A stretch of DNA of 9,934 nucleotides from Bacteroidales bacterium UBA2800 (GTDB taxonomy: Bacteria; Bacteroidota; Bacteroidia; Bacteroidales; Paludibacteraceae): positions 7,313-17,246 of the forward strand of contig DEHM01000011.1 of the NCBI GenBank assembly GCA_002351925.1, read 5' to 3'. Shown here piece after piece: positions 1 to 9,000 of the stretch. The position numbers and the translations under genes are program-made. Every line of letters starts with the position of its first letter. The first letter of the stretch is position 1. The notes under the pieces are model-generated. The model worked only from the letters and a program-made list of their open reading frames with translations, was not told the DNA's origin and searched no databases.

Positions 1-1997
1 TTCTCCAGACGCTCCACGGTAACCTTTGCCAAATCTACGCCCATGCGCACGAATATATTGTTCACGTACGCGTGGAGCTGATAGAACGAAGTCTTCTCCT
101 CTTTGCGCACCCAGCTCTGTGCGGCTTTGTTACCGGTGAGCCAGAGTCCGAGATGCGGCTCCTCCGAGTATGCACGCAGCGGGTCCTCGTCGTTACCCTC
201 ACGCACAGCGGCATTGAAATGATAGCAGTTGCCGAACTCATAGAACTTTAGGTCGTTGTTCTTGCGGTTGGCGTTGCGGGCAATCGATTCCAGACCACCG
301 AAGAGTAGGGTTTGACGCATTACGCCCAAATCCTGACTCAGCGGATTCATGATCTTCACGCAGTTGGCCAACGGCATCTGCTTGAGCGGTTCGTAATAGC
401 TAACCTTCGTCAGCGAGTTATTGAGAATCTCGTTGAAGCCTTGTGCCGTCAACTGCTCGGCTATCTTACGGCGCAGTTTCTCCGGGTCGGGCTTGACGCC
501 GTACGCCAGGCTGGTGTTCAGCTTGTCCGGGAACTCGACATTGTCGTAGCCGTATATACGAAGTATATCTTCCACTACATCGCACTCGCGCTGTACATCC
601 ACGCGGTAACGAGGAACAGCGAGTTGCCATGAGTCGCCATTCTTGGCGACTATCTTGATCTCCAGCGCTTTGAGTATCGTTTCGATCGTCTCTTCGCCGA
701 TAGCTTTGCCGATGAGCGAGTTGACGCGGTTGATATCGATCGTTACGTCCCACGGCTTGAAATCGCCGTTCACGGTATCCGTGATCTCCATGGCGATCTG
801 TCCGCCGGCTACTTCCTGAATGAGTAGGGCAGCACGTTTGAGTACGTAGATCGTGTTATTGGGATCACAACCGCGCTCGTAGCGGAACGAGGCATCCGTT
901 TGCAGTTGATGACGACGGCTGGTCTTACGGATGGTTACGGGATCGAAATAAGCGCTCTCGAGGAACACATTCTTCGTGTTCTCCGTCACGCCGCTCTCCA
1001 GACCACCGAACACACCGGCGATACACATTGCCTCGTCGCTGTTGGCAATCATCAGATCGTGGTCATTCATCTCGCGCTCTACGCCGTCCAAAGTAACGAA
1101 TTTCTCGCCTTGGCGGGCGTAGCGTACGTGGATATCGTGGTTCTTTATCTTATCGGCATCGAAGGCGTGCAAGGCCTGACCGCACTCGTGGAGCACGAAA
1201 TTGGTCACATCGACGATGTTATTGATCGGACGCAGACCGATAGCGAGCAGGCTATTCTTGAGCCATTCCGGCGACTCCTTGATCTCCACGCCCTTGATGC
1301 TCACGCCCGAATAGCGCGGACAGGCATCCGGTGCCTCTACGGTCACCTTGACCGGCAGGTCTGAATTCTGAATACTGAATCCTTCTACGCTCGGCTTGGT
1401 CAGTGCAATATTCTGTCCGTGCGCCTTGTAGTACGCGTACAGATCGCGTGCTACGCCGTAGTGCGAAGCAGCGTCAGAGCGGTTAGGAGTGATATCCACC
1501 TCAATGATCGTATCGTTCTCGATGTGGTAGTAGTCGGCTGCTTTCATGCCCACCGGTGTATCGGCCGGCAGCACGATGATACCCGCGTGGTCAGTACCTA
1601 CACCGATCTCATCTTCGGCACAGATCATACCCCAGCTCTCCTCGCCGCGCAGCTTGCCTTTCTTGATCGTAAACGACTCGTCGCCGTCATAGAGCACCGT
1701 ACCCACAGTCGCTACAATGACTTTCTGTCCCGCAGCTACGTTGGGCGCACCGCAAACGATAGGCAGCGGTTCAGCCTCACCGACGTTCACTTTGGTAATA
1801 TGCAAATGATCGGAATTAGGGTGGGCTTCACAGGTTAGTACCTCACCTACCACTAATCCGCGCAAACCACCGCGGATAGTCTCTACTTCCTCTACCGTAC
1901 CTACTTCCAGGCCGATAGAAGTCAGAATCTTTGCTACCGTCTGCGCGTCATCCGTCAGCGCGATGTAGCGTTTGAGCCAATTGTACGAAATATTCAT
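1..1997 (-). CDS. pheT: Phenylalanyl-tRNA synthetase beta subunit (C-terminus cut off by window edge)
   Basis: PheT is the beta chain of the cytoplasmic alpha2-beta2 enzyme that charges tRNA-Phe with phenylalanine, and it includes the editing site. The frame is open from the ATG at 1997 to the window edge, giving 665 codons of roughly 820 usual for the bacterial long form. Domains read in order: the N-terminal MNISYNWLKRY start; an EMAP/OB tRNA-binding fold at about residues 40-150 (HPNSDHLHITKV, VCGAPNV, KLRGEESWGMICAEDE); the B3/B4 editing domain (NRSDAASHYGVARDL, then RPINNIVDVTNFVLHECGQALHAFD); B5 (VTIDINRVNSLIGKAIG, VPRYRVDVQRECDVVEDILR); and the start of the catalytic-like core (MNPLSQDLGVMRQTLLFGGL, LKFYEFGNCYH). 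The C-terminal ferredoxin-fold anticodon-binding domain is off the window. The start is fixed by the conserved N-terminus; no Shine-Dalgarno is visible, which is normal for Bacteroidota. It lies 18 bp downstream of the beta-barrel gene, and I see no TAnnTTTG promoter element in that gap, so read-through transcription is likely (inference). Confidence 0.97.
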   Translation of the reverse strand, partial: MNISYNWLKRYIALTDDAQTVAKILTSIGLEVGTVEEVETIRGGLRGLVVGEVLTCEAHPNSDHLHITKVNVGEAEPLPIVCGAPNVAAGQKVIVATVGTVLYDGDESFTIKKGKLRGEESWGMICAEDEIGVGTDHAGIIVLPADTPVGMKAADYYHIENDTIIEVDITPNRSDAASHYGVARDLYAYYKAHGQNIALTKPSVEGFSIQNSDLPVKVTVEAPDACPRYSGVSIKGVEIKESPEWLKNSLLAIGLRPINNIVDVTNFVLHECGQALHAFDADKIKNHDIHVRYARQGEKFVTLDGVEREMNDHDLMIANSDEAMCIAGVFGGLESGVTENTKNVFLESAYFDPVTIRKTSRRHQLQTDASFRYERGCDPNNTIYVLKRAALLIQEVAGGQIAMEITDTVNGDFKPWDVTIDINRVNSLIGKAIGEETIETILKALEIKIVAKNGDSWQLAVPRYRVDVQRECDVVEDILRIYGYDNVEFPDKLNTSLAYGVKPDPEKLRRKIAEQLTAQGFNEILNNSLTKVSYYEPLKQMPLANCVKIMNPLSQDLGVMRQTLLFGGLESIARNANRKNNDLKFYEFGNCYHFNAAVREGNDEDPLRAYSEEPHLGLWLTGNKAAQSWVRKEEKTSFYQLHAYVNNIFVRMGVDLAKVTVERLE

Positions 1998-2015
1998 GAT
2001 GTCGAAATATTGCGA

Positions 2016-3089
2016 TTATTGATATTTATGTTTGGTGTCACATAGGATACATTTCTGTTGTGCCGGCAGACCAAAGAGCACTGTCAGACGTACTCCCACA
2101 AAGATGTTGCGCATCCAGGCGCTTTGTGCATCTTTGGTAGAGAACGCGTGGTACATCCGGTAGGTCGGGAAATCGTAGATGGTCTCCATAGGTGTCTCGT
2201 AGAACGGCTTATCGCTGTTCGGACAGACGTTGAGTACGCCGAAGTCGATATATCCGCCTATTCGATAGCGGGCATCCAGTTGACCGAGACTACTGTTGCG
2301 ATAGTAGTTGTTGCCGCGATAACTTGACCATTCATAGCCCATCTCGGCATGCAGCAGCACATCGAACTTCATGTTGAGTCGGCTACCGCTCCGCTCAATG
2401 GGTACATCCTTGCGGAAGCCGTGGTTGTCCATCTCAACCCACTCGCCCACATAACGTTCGTATTGTCCGGAGGTGGAGCCAGTCAGGTTGACGCGGGTGT
2501 TGCCCCAGAAAGCATAGTTGAACTTGAGTCCAGCCAGATAATAACCTACGCCCCAGCCGCCGATGATATAACCGCCCACGTAGATAGGCACTTGTCCGTA
2601 GAGGTTCTGCGATTGATCGCGACGGTCGTAGAAATCATGACGCAAGCGGAACTCCACATCGTCCACTCCTTGCCATTTGTCGTGCATATGCTCGTGGTAG
2701 ATCGACGTGTCGCTGATGGCGTTGGTACAGTTCTGGTAGACCACGCCGAGGCCCGTCTGTACCAACAGGCCGGAATACTGGTACTCGTAGAGTAGGTGCA
2801 GACCGATACTTCCGCCGCCCGGCGTGTTCTTGACGTGCGGCATGGTGGTCAGATGCGACGACCAACCGCCTTCGGTGGAAAGGCCGAACAGATGGTGAGT
2901 GCCGCTATACTGTCCCGTGTGCAGACCCTGGAAACGATCGGTAGAACCGTCCACATCACGCGTAGTGAAGCGGTCGTTGAGTTCCTGCAGACGGAATTCC
3001 CAGCGTTCTGCCATCTGAAAACGCAACTGAGCTGCCAGCGGAATACTCAACCAGCAGAACAGCAATACTATGTATATACGCGTCTTCAT
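2016..3089 (-). CDS. Predicted outer-membrane beta-barrel protein, family not recognised
   Basis: A 357-residue exported protein. Residues 1-20 form a clear Sec signal peptide (MKTR, then a hydrophobic core IYIVLLFCWL, ending SIPLAA before Q21). There is no lipobox cysteine at the cleavage site, so it is not a lipoprotein. The mature part has no further hydrophobic helix. It is rich in Gly, Tyr and Trp, with alternating strand-like stretches (GGSIGLHLLYEYQYSGLLVQ; YVGGYIIGGWGVGYYLAGLK) and a final amphipathic strand (FVGVRLTVLFGLP), as in Bacteroidota outer-membrane barrels. After that strand comes a short polar tail with a CxxC (KCILC). Its ATG overlaps the stop of the giant upstream gene by one base, so the two are probably translated together. 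In Bacteroidota, PorP/SprF-type barrels often follow genes for large T9SS cargo. The position fits, but I do not see the usual PorP/SprF N-terminal signature, so a partner role is inference. It could also be an unrelated barrel. Confidence 0.85.
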   Translation of the reverse strand: MKTRIYIVLLFCWLSIPLAAQLRFQMAERWEFRLQELNDRFTTRDVDGSTDRFQGLHTGQYSGTHHLFGLSTEGGWSSHLTTMPHVKNTPGGGSIGLHLLYEYQYSGLLVQTGLGVVYQNCTNAISDTSIYHEHMHDKWQGVDDVEFRLRHDFYDRRDQSQNLYGQVPIYVGGYIIGGWGVGYYLAGLKFNYAFWGNTRVNLTGSTSGQYERYVGEWVEMDNHGFRKDVPIERSGSRLNMKFDVLLHAEMGYEWSSYRGNNYYRNSSLGQLDARYRIGGYIDFGVLNVCPNSDKPFYETPMETIYDFPTYRMYHAFSTKDAQSAWMRNIFVGVRLTVLFGLPAQQKCILCDTKHKYQ

Positions 3090-3091
3090 CA
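3087..3091 (-). promoter_or_regulatory. TGATG stop-start overlap (translational coupling site)
   Basis: On the minus strand the TGA ending the giant surface-protein gene (3091-3089) and the ATG of the beta-barrel gene (3089-3087) share one base. No Shine-Dalgarno is evident before this ATG. Such overlaps commonly let a terminating ribosome restart on the next gene, tying the amount of the small product to translation of the large one. The overlap is seen directly; coupling is inferred. Confidence 0.7.
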
Positions 3092-6000
3092 GTTACCCAT
3101 AAGGACTTTTATTCTACGATAGGGCTCTTCCGGCGTCTCTGCCGACCAGAGTTGGAAGATGTATACACCGGGCACAGGCCGCAACACCACTTCCGTCACG
3201 TCGGCACGGAAGATACCTTGTGCTACCAGCTGACCGCTACCTCCGTTCGTCACGCGGTATGTTCCGTCTTTGCGCGAGAGAATATGTACGCGCGGGTTGC
3301 CGCTGACGATATAGGTAGGTGTGACGGACAGATAGCCCATAGTGGGTGCTTTGTCGTCCGGCACCGGATTAGCAATTGCGGTAATGGGGCAGGTGGGGAA
3401 GGATACTTCTTCGCCCTCACGTGTCAGACGAACATGATATTGCTCTCCTACATGCAGACCCATCGGCTCATAGAGATAAGGCAGCGTCTGGCCTATCAGC
3501 ATCGAGTCACCCAGATACCATTGGTAGCTTGTCCAGACATATCCACCGTTGTACTTATCGTTCAGCAGGGCTATCACGTCGCCGAAACGTTGTTCGGTAA
3601 GCCATGCCGGATAGTTCATCGTGAAGGTAGAATCGCGGAAGCAATCTGCCTCAGGATGCTGGCATATACCGTTGTCCAATACCAAGTGGATAGTATAGTC
3701 ATCCGGACGCGGATACTGTTTGCGGTCGTCGTCACGATAGGGGATAGGTACGGTGATGACCATCGGGTTGGAATACTCGGTAATAGGCACATCTATCATA
3801 TCCTCGAAGCCCATCGATTGTCCTACGCTATCGAAATAGAGCGAGTAGGATATCGGCGTAGCGCTGGTGTAGGTGTAATAGAGGTCGAAGGCTGCCTCGC
3901 TTTGACACATCGGATCTTCTGCCCAGACGGTCGGTACCGTAGGCGGAATAACAATCAGATGGGTATAGATGAAATGGTGGCAACCGTCGGCATTGAGCGT
4001 TGTATCTTTGTAGTCACCGGCCAGCATGTACATGTGCTCGGCCACAAAAGCGGTGTCGCCTTTACAGATGGTGATAGTGTCGAACTGGTTGGTGGTATCC
4101 TTGACAAACAAGTAGAGCTGGTGGATAGAGTCGCAACCCTGCAGCGTGAACTCGTGTATCTCTTCGAAGTACTCACCCGGCGCCATGTGCTCGTAGTAAT
4201 AGCCGTACCAGAAGAGCGTCTCGTCGGCACAGAGTTTGATACTGTCTATCTCCAGATAGGCTATGTTGACACAGAGTTGCATCTCGTAGATAGAGTCGCA
4301 ACCATCCAGGGTCAGGAAGCTGTCGCGCAGATAGTGTATACCCGGCTCCAGATCAGTCAGCAGGCTATCCGGACGCTCGTCACGTGCGGCCCAGACATAG
4401 CTGCCATTCGAACAGATGGTGTCGTAGCTGATATGACGATAGGCGGGGTAGACATGGGCCGTAAGGTTGTAGATAGAGTCGCAACCCATAATGGTAGCCA
4501 GCGTGTCGCGGAAGACAGTGTCGTAAGGCACAACAAACGTGTCTGTATCGAACTCATAGGCGAACTTCGCCCACGCATGATCCAGTTCGGCCGAATAGAA
4601 CGTATCGCCCGAACAGATACCATCGGTAGCCGCATCGAAGACATATACCGGACAAACGGTCAGGTAGTACTTATACACGATACTGTCGCAACCATCGGCA
4701 CCTACATAGTGCAGGTCGCGGTATTCGCCTTTGTCGATATCCGGCCACCGCTCGCCCGGTCGCCAAACGGCTTCCTCGAAGATGGTCTCGCCGACGGTAT
4801 CGGTGCGGTAATACGTGTGGTTCGCGCAGACCTGATCGAAGATCGTCACGGTCTTAAACGGCTTGACGTAGAAGTCCAGCTCATATACCGAGTCGCACCC
4901 CCAGGTACTGGTGTACTGGTGGTCGAAATAGGTACCGGTACCGCTGATGGTTTCTCCGCGCCATTCGATGGCGTAGCCTGCACAACCTTTGTCCGCATCA
5001 ATAAAGTGGTAGGTGGGGTGGACAACGACCTTATATGTCACCATCGAGTCGCAACCCTCATAGGTCTGCAACATGTGGGAGATAATCTGCATCGTAGTGT
5101 CTTTCCTTACGCCAGGCATGTCTCGTTTGTCAGGATCGAACACCAGCGAGTCGCGATAGTAATGACCTTGCGTGTCGCGGAACTCATAGACATGGGCCTC
5201 GAGGCTGGAGTCGTTGTCGCAGACGTTGTAGGTAATGGTGTTATTGTAGCTCGGAGCTACGCGCAGCGCCAGATAGTAGGTCGAGTCGCAATGTGTATAG
5301 CGTGTGCCTATCTCGACGGTATCCAAATACGTTGTGTCCGACTTAACAGTAAGATAGCCCGGTGCAGTACCCACGAAGCGCTCGCCGCGGTAGTGCTTGC
5401 CTTGCCAGCTGATGGTATCGTAGTCGCATATGGAGAGAGACTCGTGGATATGGTATACCGAGTCGATACGGAGTGTCAACTCGTGGATAGAGTCGCACCC
5501 GAATTCCGTCTTATTGATCGGATCACGGAAGGTGTAGATACCAGCTGCTACATTCGTCGGGATATCCAGCCCGTGCCAACTGTAAGGAGTACCTTGACAT
5601 ACCTGCTCGCTCTCCGGGAAGAAATACGTACGGTAGAGCGTGATACGGTGCTGTACGGCACTATCACAACCGTTGCTGCTCGGCATAAAGCCGGTCAGGT
5701 CGAAGGTGTACCAACGGTCAGAACCCGGTACGGAGATACCCTCTTCGCCTTCCGGTTTGTCGGGATAGTTGACTCCGTAGATAGTCTGATCGAGAAACTG
5801 TATCGCCTCGTTGTCACACATCGAGCGCTCGGTAATCTCTTCAGGTACGAGATAGACGGTGTCGATATGGAGCGTCAGATGCCATGCCGAGTCGCAGTCG
5901 TGTATCGTGTGGAACCGCAAGGTATACTCATAAGTTCCCGTGTGGTTGGTCGGGATAGCACCGGTCAGTTTGACGCCGTTGGCATCCATGATTGAGTCAG

Positions 6001-9000
6001 GACGGGTGTTGCCCGGCAGATTCTCCCATGCAAAATCGCTGAACTGACAAGCTGTCAATTCCTTATCGAAGTCATAATACGGGTTGACGTGCAGATGGAG
6101 TACGGTAATACTGTCGCAGGGGAAGCCTACCGTAGTAGTCATCGTGTCGACATAATAGAAGTCTCCGTCAAAATTGAGCGGTATATACGGCATCGGATCC
6201 CCCCAGCGGTCGTAGATCTGACGTCCTTCATGACCCGGCCATACGTAGCGTGCACCCGCTACGCGCTGGCGACACTCTTCCGCATGCGTGGTGTCAACGT
6301 AGCTATGCGCACGATAGAGGGTAAGGTAGAAGATTGAGTCGAAGCCCAGCGTAGTCGTATAGGGATCTTCGTAGGTACGGTTTGTGCCCGGCGCCGGCAA
6401 TTCCGACTCATGAATAGTCTTACGAACGAAAGGTCCGCCGTGCGTGCCGTAATACTCCGGGCGCGTCTCTTCCCAGACGAACTGTTTGTCATTGCCGCAC
6501 ACCGTATCGTTCACCTCATCGCGATAGACCGAACCGACGCGCAAGAAGAGCACACGGATACTGTCGCAGGAGCGAGTTCCTACAGGCGTAGTCGTGAAAT
6601 CAACACGCACATACGTGGTGTCGTCGTAGATGGTTACATCGTGCGGTAGAGTAGTCTTGCTACCGCCGTAGGTGACGTTGTTGACATCCCAATGATACAC
6701 CTGCTCCTGGGTGATAAGTACCGGATCTACGATATAGTACTTCGGCAGAATCGTCAGATGGAGTGCATAGACAGTGTCGCAACCGGCTTCCCAATGACGG
6801 TAGATCGTCGTGCAGCGTGCATTCCGCGGGATATTCACGTTGAGAGGCACTTGCTCGATAACACGACCTTTCTCGTCTTTCCAGTCATAGAGCGCCGTGC
6901 TGTCGAAGCAGACAGTATCTATCTGCGGCCAGTAGAGTTCATGACCGGCGGATTTATAGGTCAGGTTGAGCGTATAGATAGAGTCACATCCGTAACGCGT
7001 GGTATGACACTCATCGTAGTAGGTACCGCCGGTACGCAACTCCACGTACGGTTCGCCGTCACGGTGTCCCGCCCAACGATAATACTGATGAACGGTGTCA
7101 TGACGACTCTCGTCGTAATGCAACATACACCAGTCGACGTTCTCCACAGGGAAGTAATACGCCTGCGGCATCAGGATTGTCAACTCGTGGATAGAGTCGC
7201 AGCCTCCGCCCTCACAATCAGGGCAGGTGCGAGTCTTCATTGTATCGCGGAACACACCTTTTAGTGCCTGATCGGCTTCGCTCCAAGTGAGGTCCGTCTC
7301 GCGTATGGTACGTGTCTGTGTGCCGTACTGAATCGACCAGTTGTACGAACCGTGGCCGTTGCGGTCCAGACAGACGGTATCACGTTGACGAATCAGGTAG
7401 TCGGGATGTACAAACAGATGCAGATAGTACGTCGAGTCGCAACCCAAGAACATCTTGCCGCTCTTGTCGCGGAACTTACGGATATCCGGCGTCAACTGAC
7501 ATTCACACGCCTCTGTGCGGAACTGACGCTTGATATCTATGGTGTCCGATAGGCGGTAACTGCTGCCGCTGATGGTCTGACCGTGATAGTCGAGCGTCTT
7601 GTTATGACAGAGATGGATGGTGTCGTAGAACTGGAACGTGTCGCAGACAAAGAGTACCAAGGTCATCGTCGAGTCACATCCCGCTTGCGAGAGATAATGA
7701 CGGCTCAGCGTGTCGTATTTGCCCACTTCCAGTTGATAATGCCATTCTTTTATGTACCGGTCACCTTGTCCGCGTTTTACGCCAATGAAATTGGTAGCAG
7801 CGGAATCGGGACGATAGAGCGAGAGGTTATCTTGGTTGTACAGACTGTCGTAGAAGAAGCGGAGCGTGTCGCCTACGCAGAGCACGCGGAACGCGGTGTC
7901 GTTGTATATACGCGTCACGCGCACGGTAGTCTTTAAGGTGTCCGTGTCGTCGTCTTCGGTACACAACAGACGATCGCGATACATGACAGCTTGTATCTCA
8001 TATTCGAAGAACTGATGACGCTCTTCCGGTGTCTCTTCGGGCAGGATAAACTGATGACGCAACGTGTGCACCTCACCTGTTGCATCGCCGTTTTGCGGGT
8101 ATCCGCTGAGCGTGGAGCGACCTTCCGTCACGTCGAAGATCGTCCATTCTATCTGCTTGATGGGTCGCTCAGCCGGTGTCTCCACTGCCCAGTTGACCCA
8201 CGAACTGTCGCACACAATCGCTGTGTCCAGACGCGTTTCTATCCATTCTCTCTCTTGACGTTGGTACCAACCGTGGTTGTCGAGACTGTCTACGTGGTAG
8301 GTGTTCTTCGACATCGTCACTTCGGTGGTGTTCGTCACAAAGAGTGAGTCGAGCGGGTGAGGCGGTTTGAAGCCCAACGTATAGAAATAGCCTTGCGCCT
8401 CTGTCAGCGCATACACCATACCAATAAATCCTTCTCCGCCGGTGGTCACAAACTCATGATACCTCTCATTGTCCGGCAATGCGATATGCGCATAAGCAAC
8501 TGCTCCGTTGTGTGCGAATTGACGGAAGTATGAATTTAGGGCTTCGTTCGTGCCGTTAGGTCTCTTTCGGTAAATCTTACTTACATCTGCCGAACGAGTG
8601 ACGATATAAGCATAGAAATGCTGCGGGATAGCGTCGCCTCCTTGCGGATCCAGACGGTCGGTGTAGAAGTTCATGGTGTCCACACGATGGTTCCACGCGG
8701 GCATCATGGCATTAGCCGGGTCGCCATAGATATAGCAGAGGTCGGATAGTCCGGTGTCGTCGCAAATCTTGTTCTCTGCGGCGGTAGTCATGTAGACGAA
8801 GCAGGCTATCTTCTTGTTGTTCGTACTGCGGACATATACCTCTTTACGGCTCTGGTCATTCAGGGTAATCGCCTGCAGCGTCTGACCCTGGTTGAGCGAG
8901 AAGGGCGGCAGCGTACTGGTCGCTCCCGACGCATTGGTAATGGTCACCTCCACCGTCGTGTTGTCCTCGGCGGCCGTCACATAGACGATGTTCGACTTGG

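Noticed and set aside
1986..2011. A 9-bp direct repeat (CGAAATATT on the plus strand, copies at 1986-1994 and 2003-2011) around the pheT start
   Set aside because: It is short and AT-rich, and one copy is explained by the conserved PheT N-terminal codons (N-I-S). I see no operator symmetry or third copy.
3955..4644. Small minus-strand frames of 91 and 95 codons inside the giant gene
   Set aside because: They are out-of-frame shadows of the repeat modules. Their Ser/Arg/Thr-rich composition reflects frame-shifted reading of the recurring CDSI and DT codons.
3152..5995. A 947-codon open frame on the plus strand, fully antisense to the giant gene
   Set aside because: It is in exact codon register with the sense gene, so it stays open simply because the sense strand avoids TTA, CTA and TCA codons there. 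Its translation has no recognisable domain or signal peptide, while the minus strand shows clear motifs throughout. The other plus-strand frames I checked, at 312-632, 900-1364, 1419-1838, 2349-2795, 6692-7264, 7583-7936 and 9110-9415, sit in the same register to their sense genes and have the same cause.
3905..7879. Possible recent tandem DNA duplication or a phase-variable repeat tract
   Set aside because: The repeats are clear at protein level but strongly diverged at DNA level with variable unit length. I saw no long identical blocks or simple-sequence tracts that would support slippage or recombination switching.
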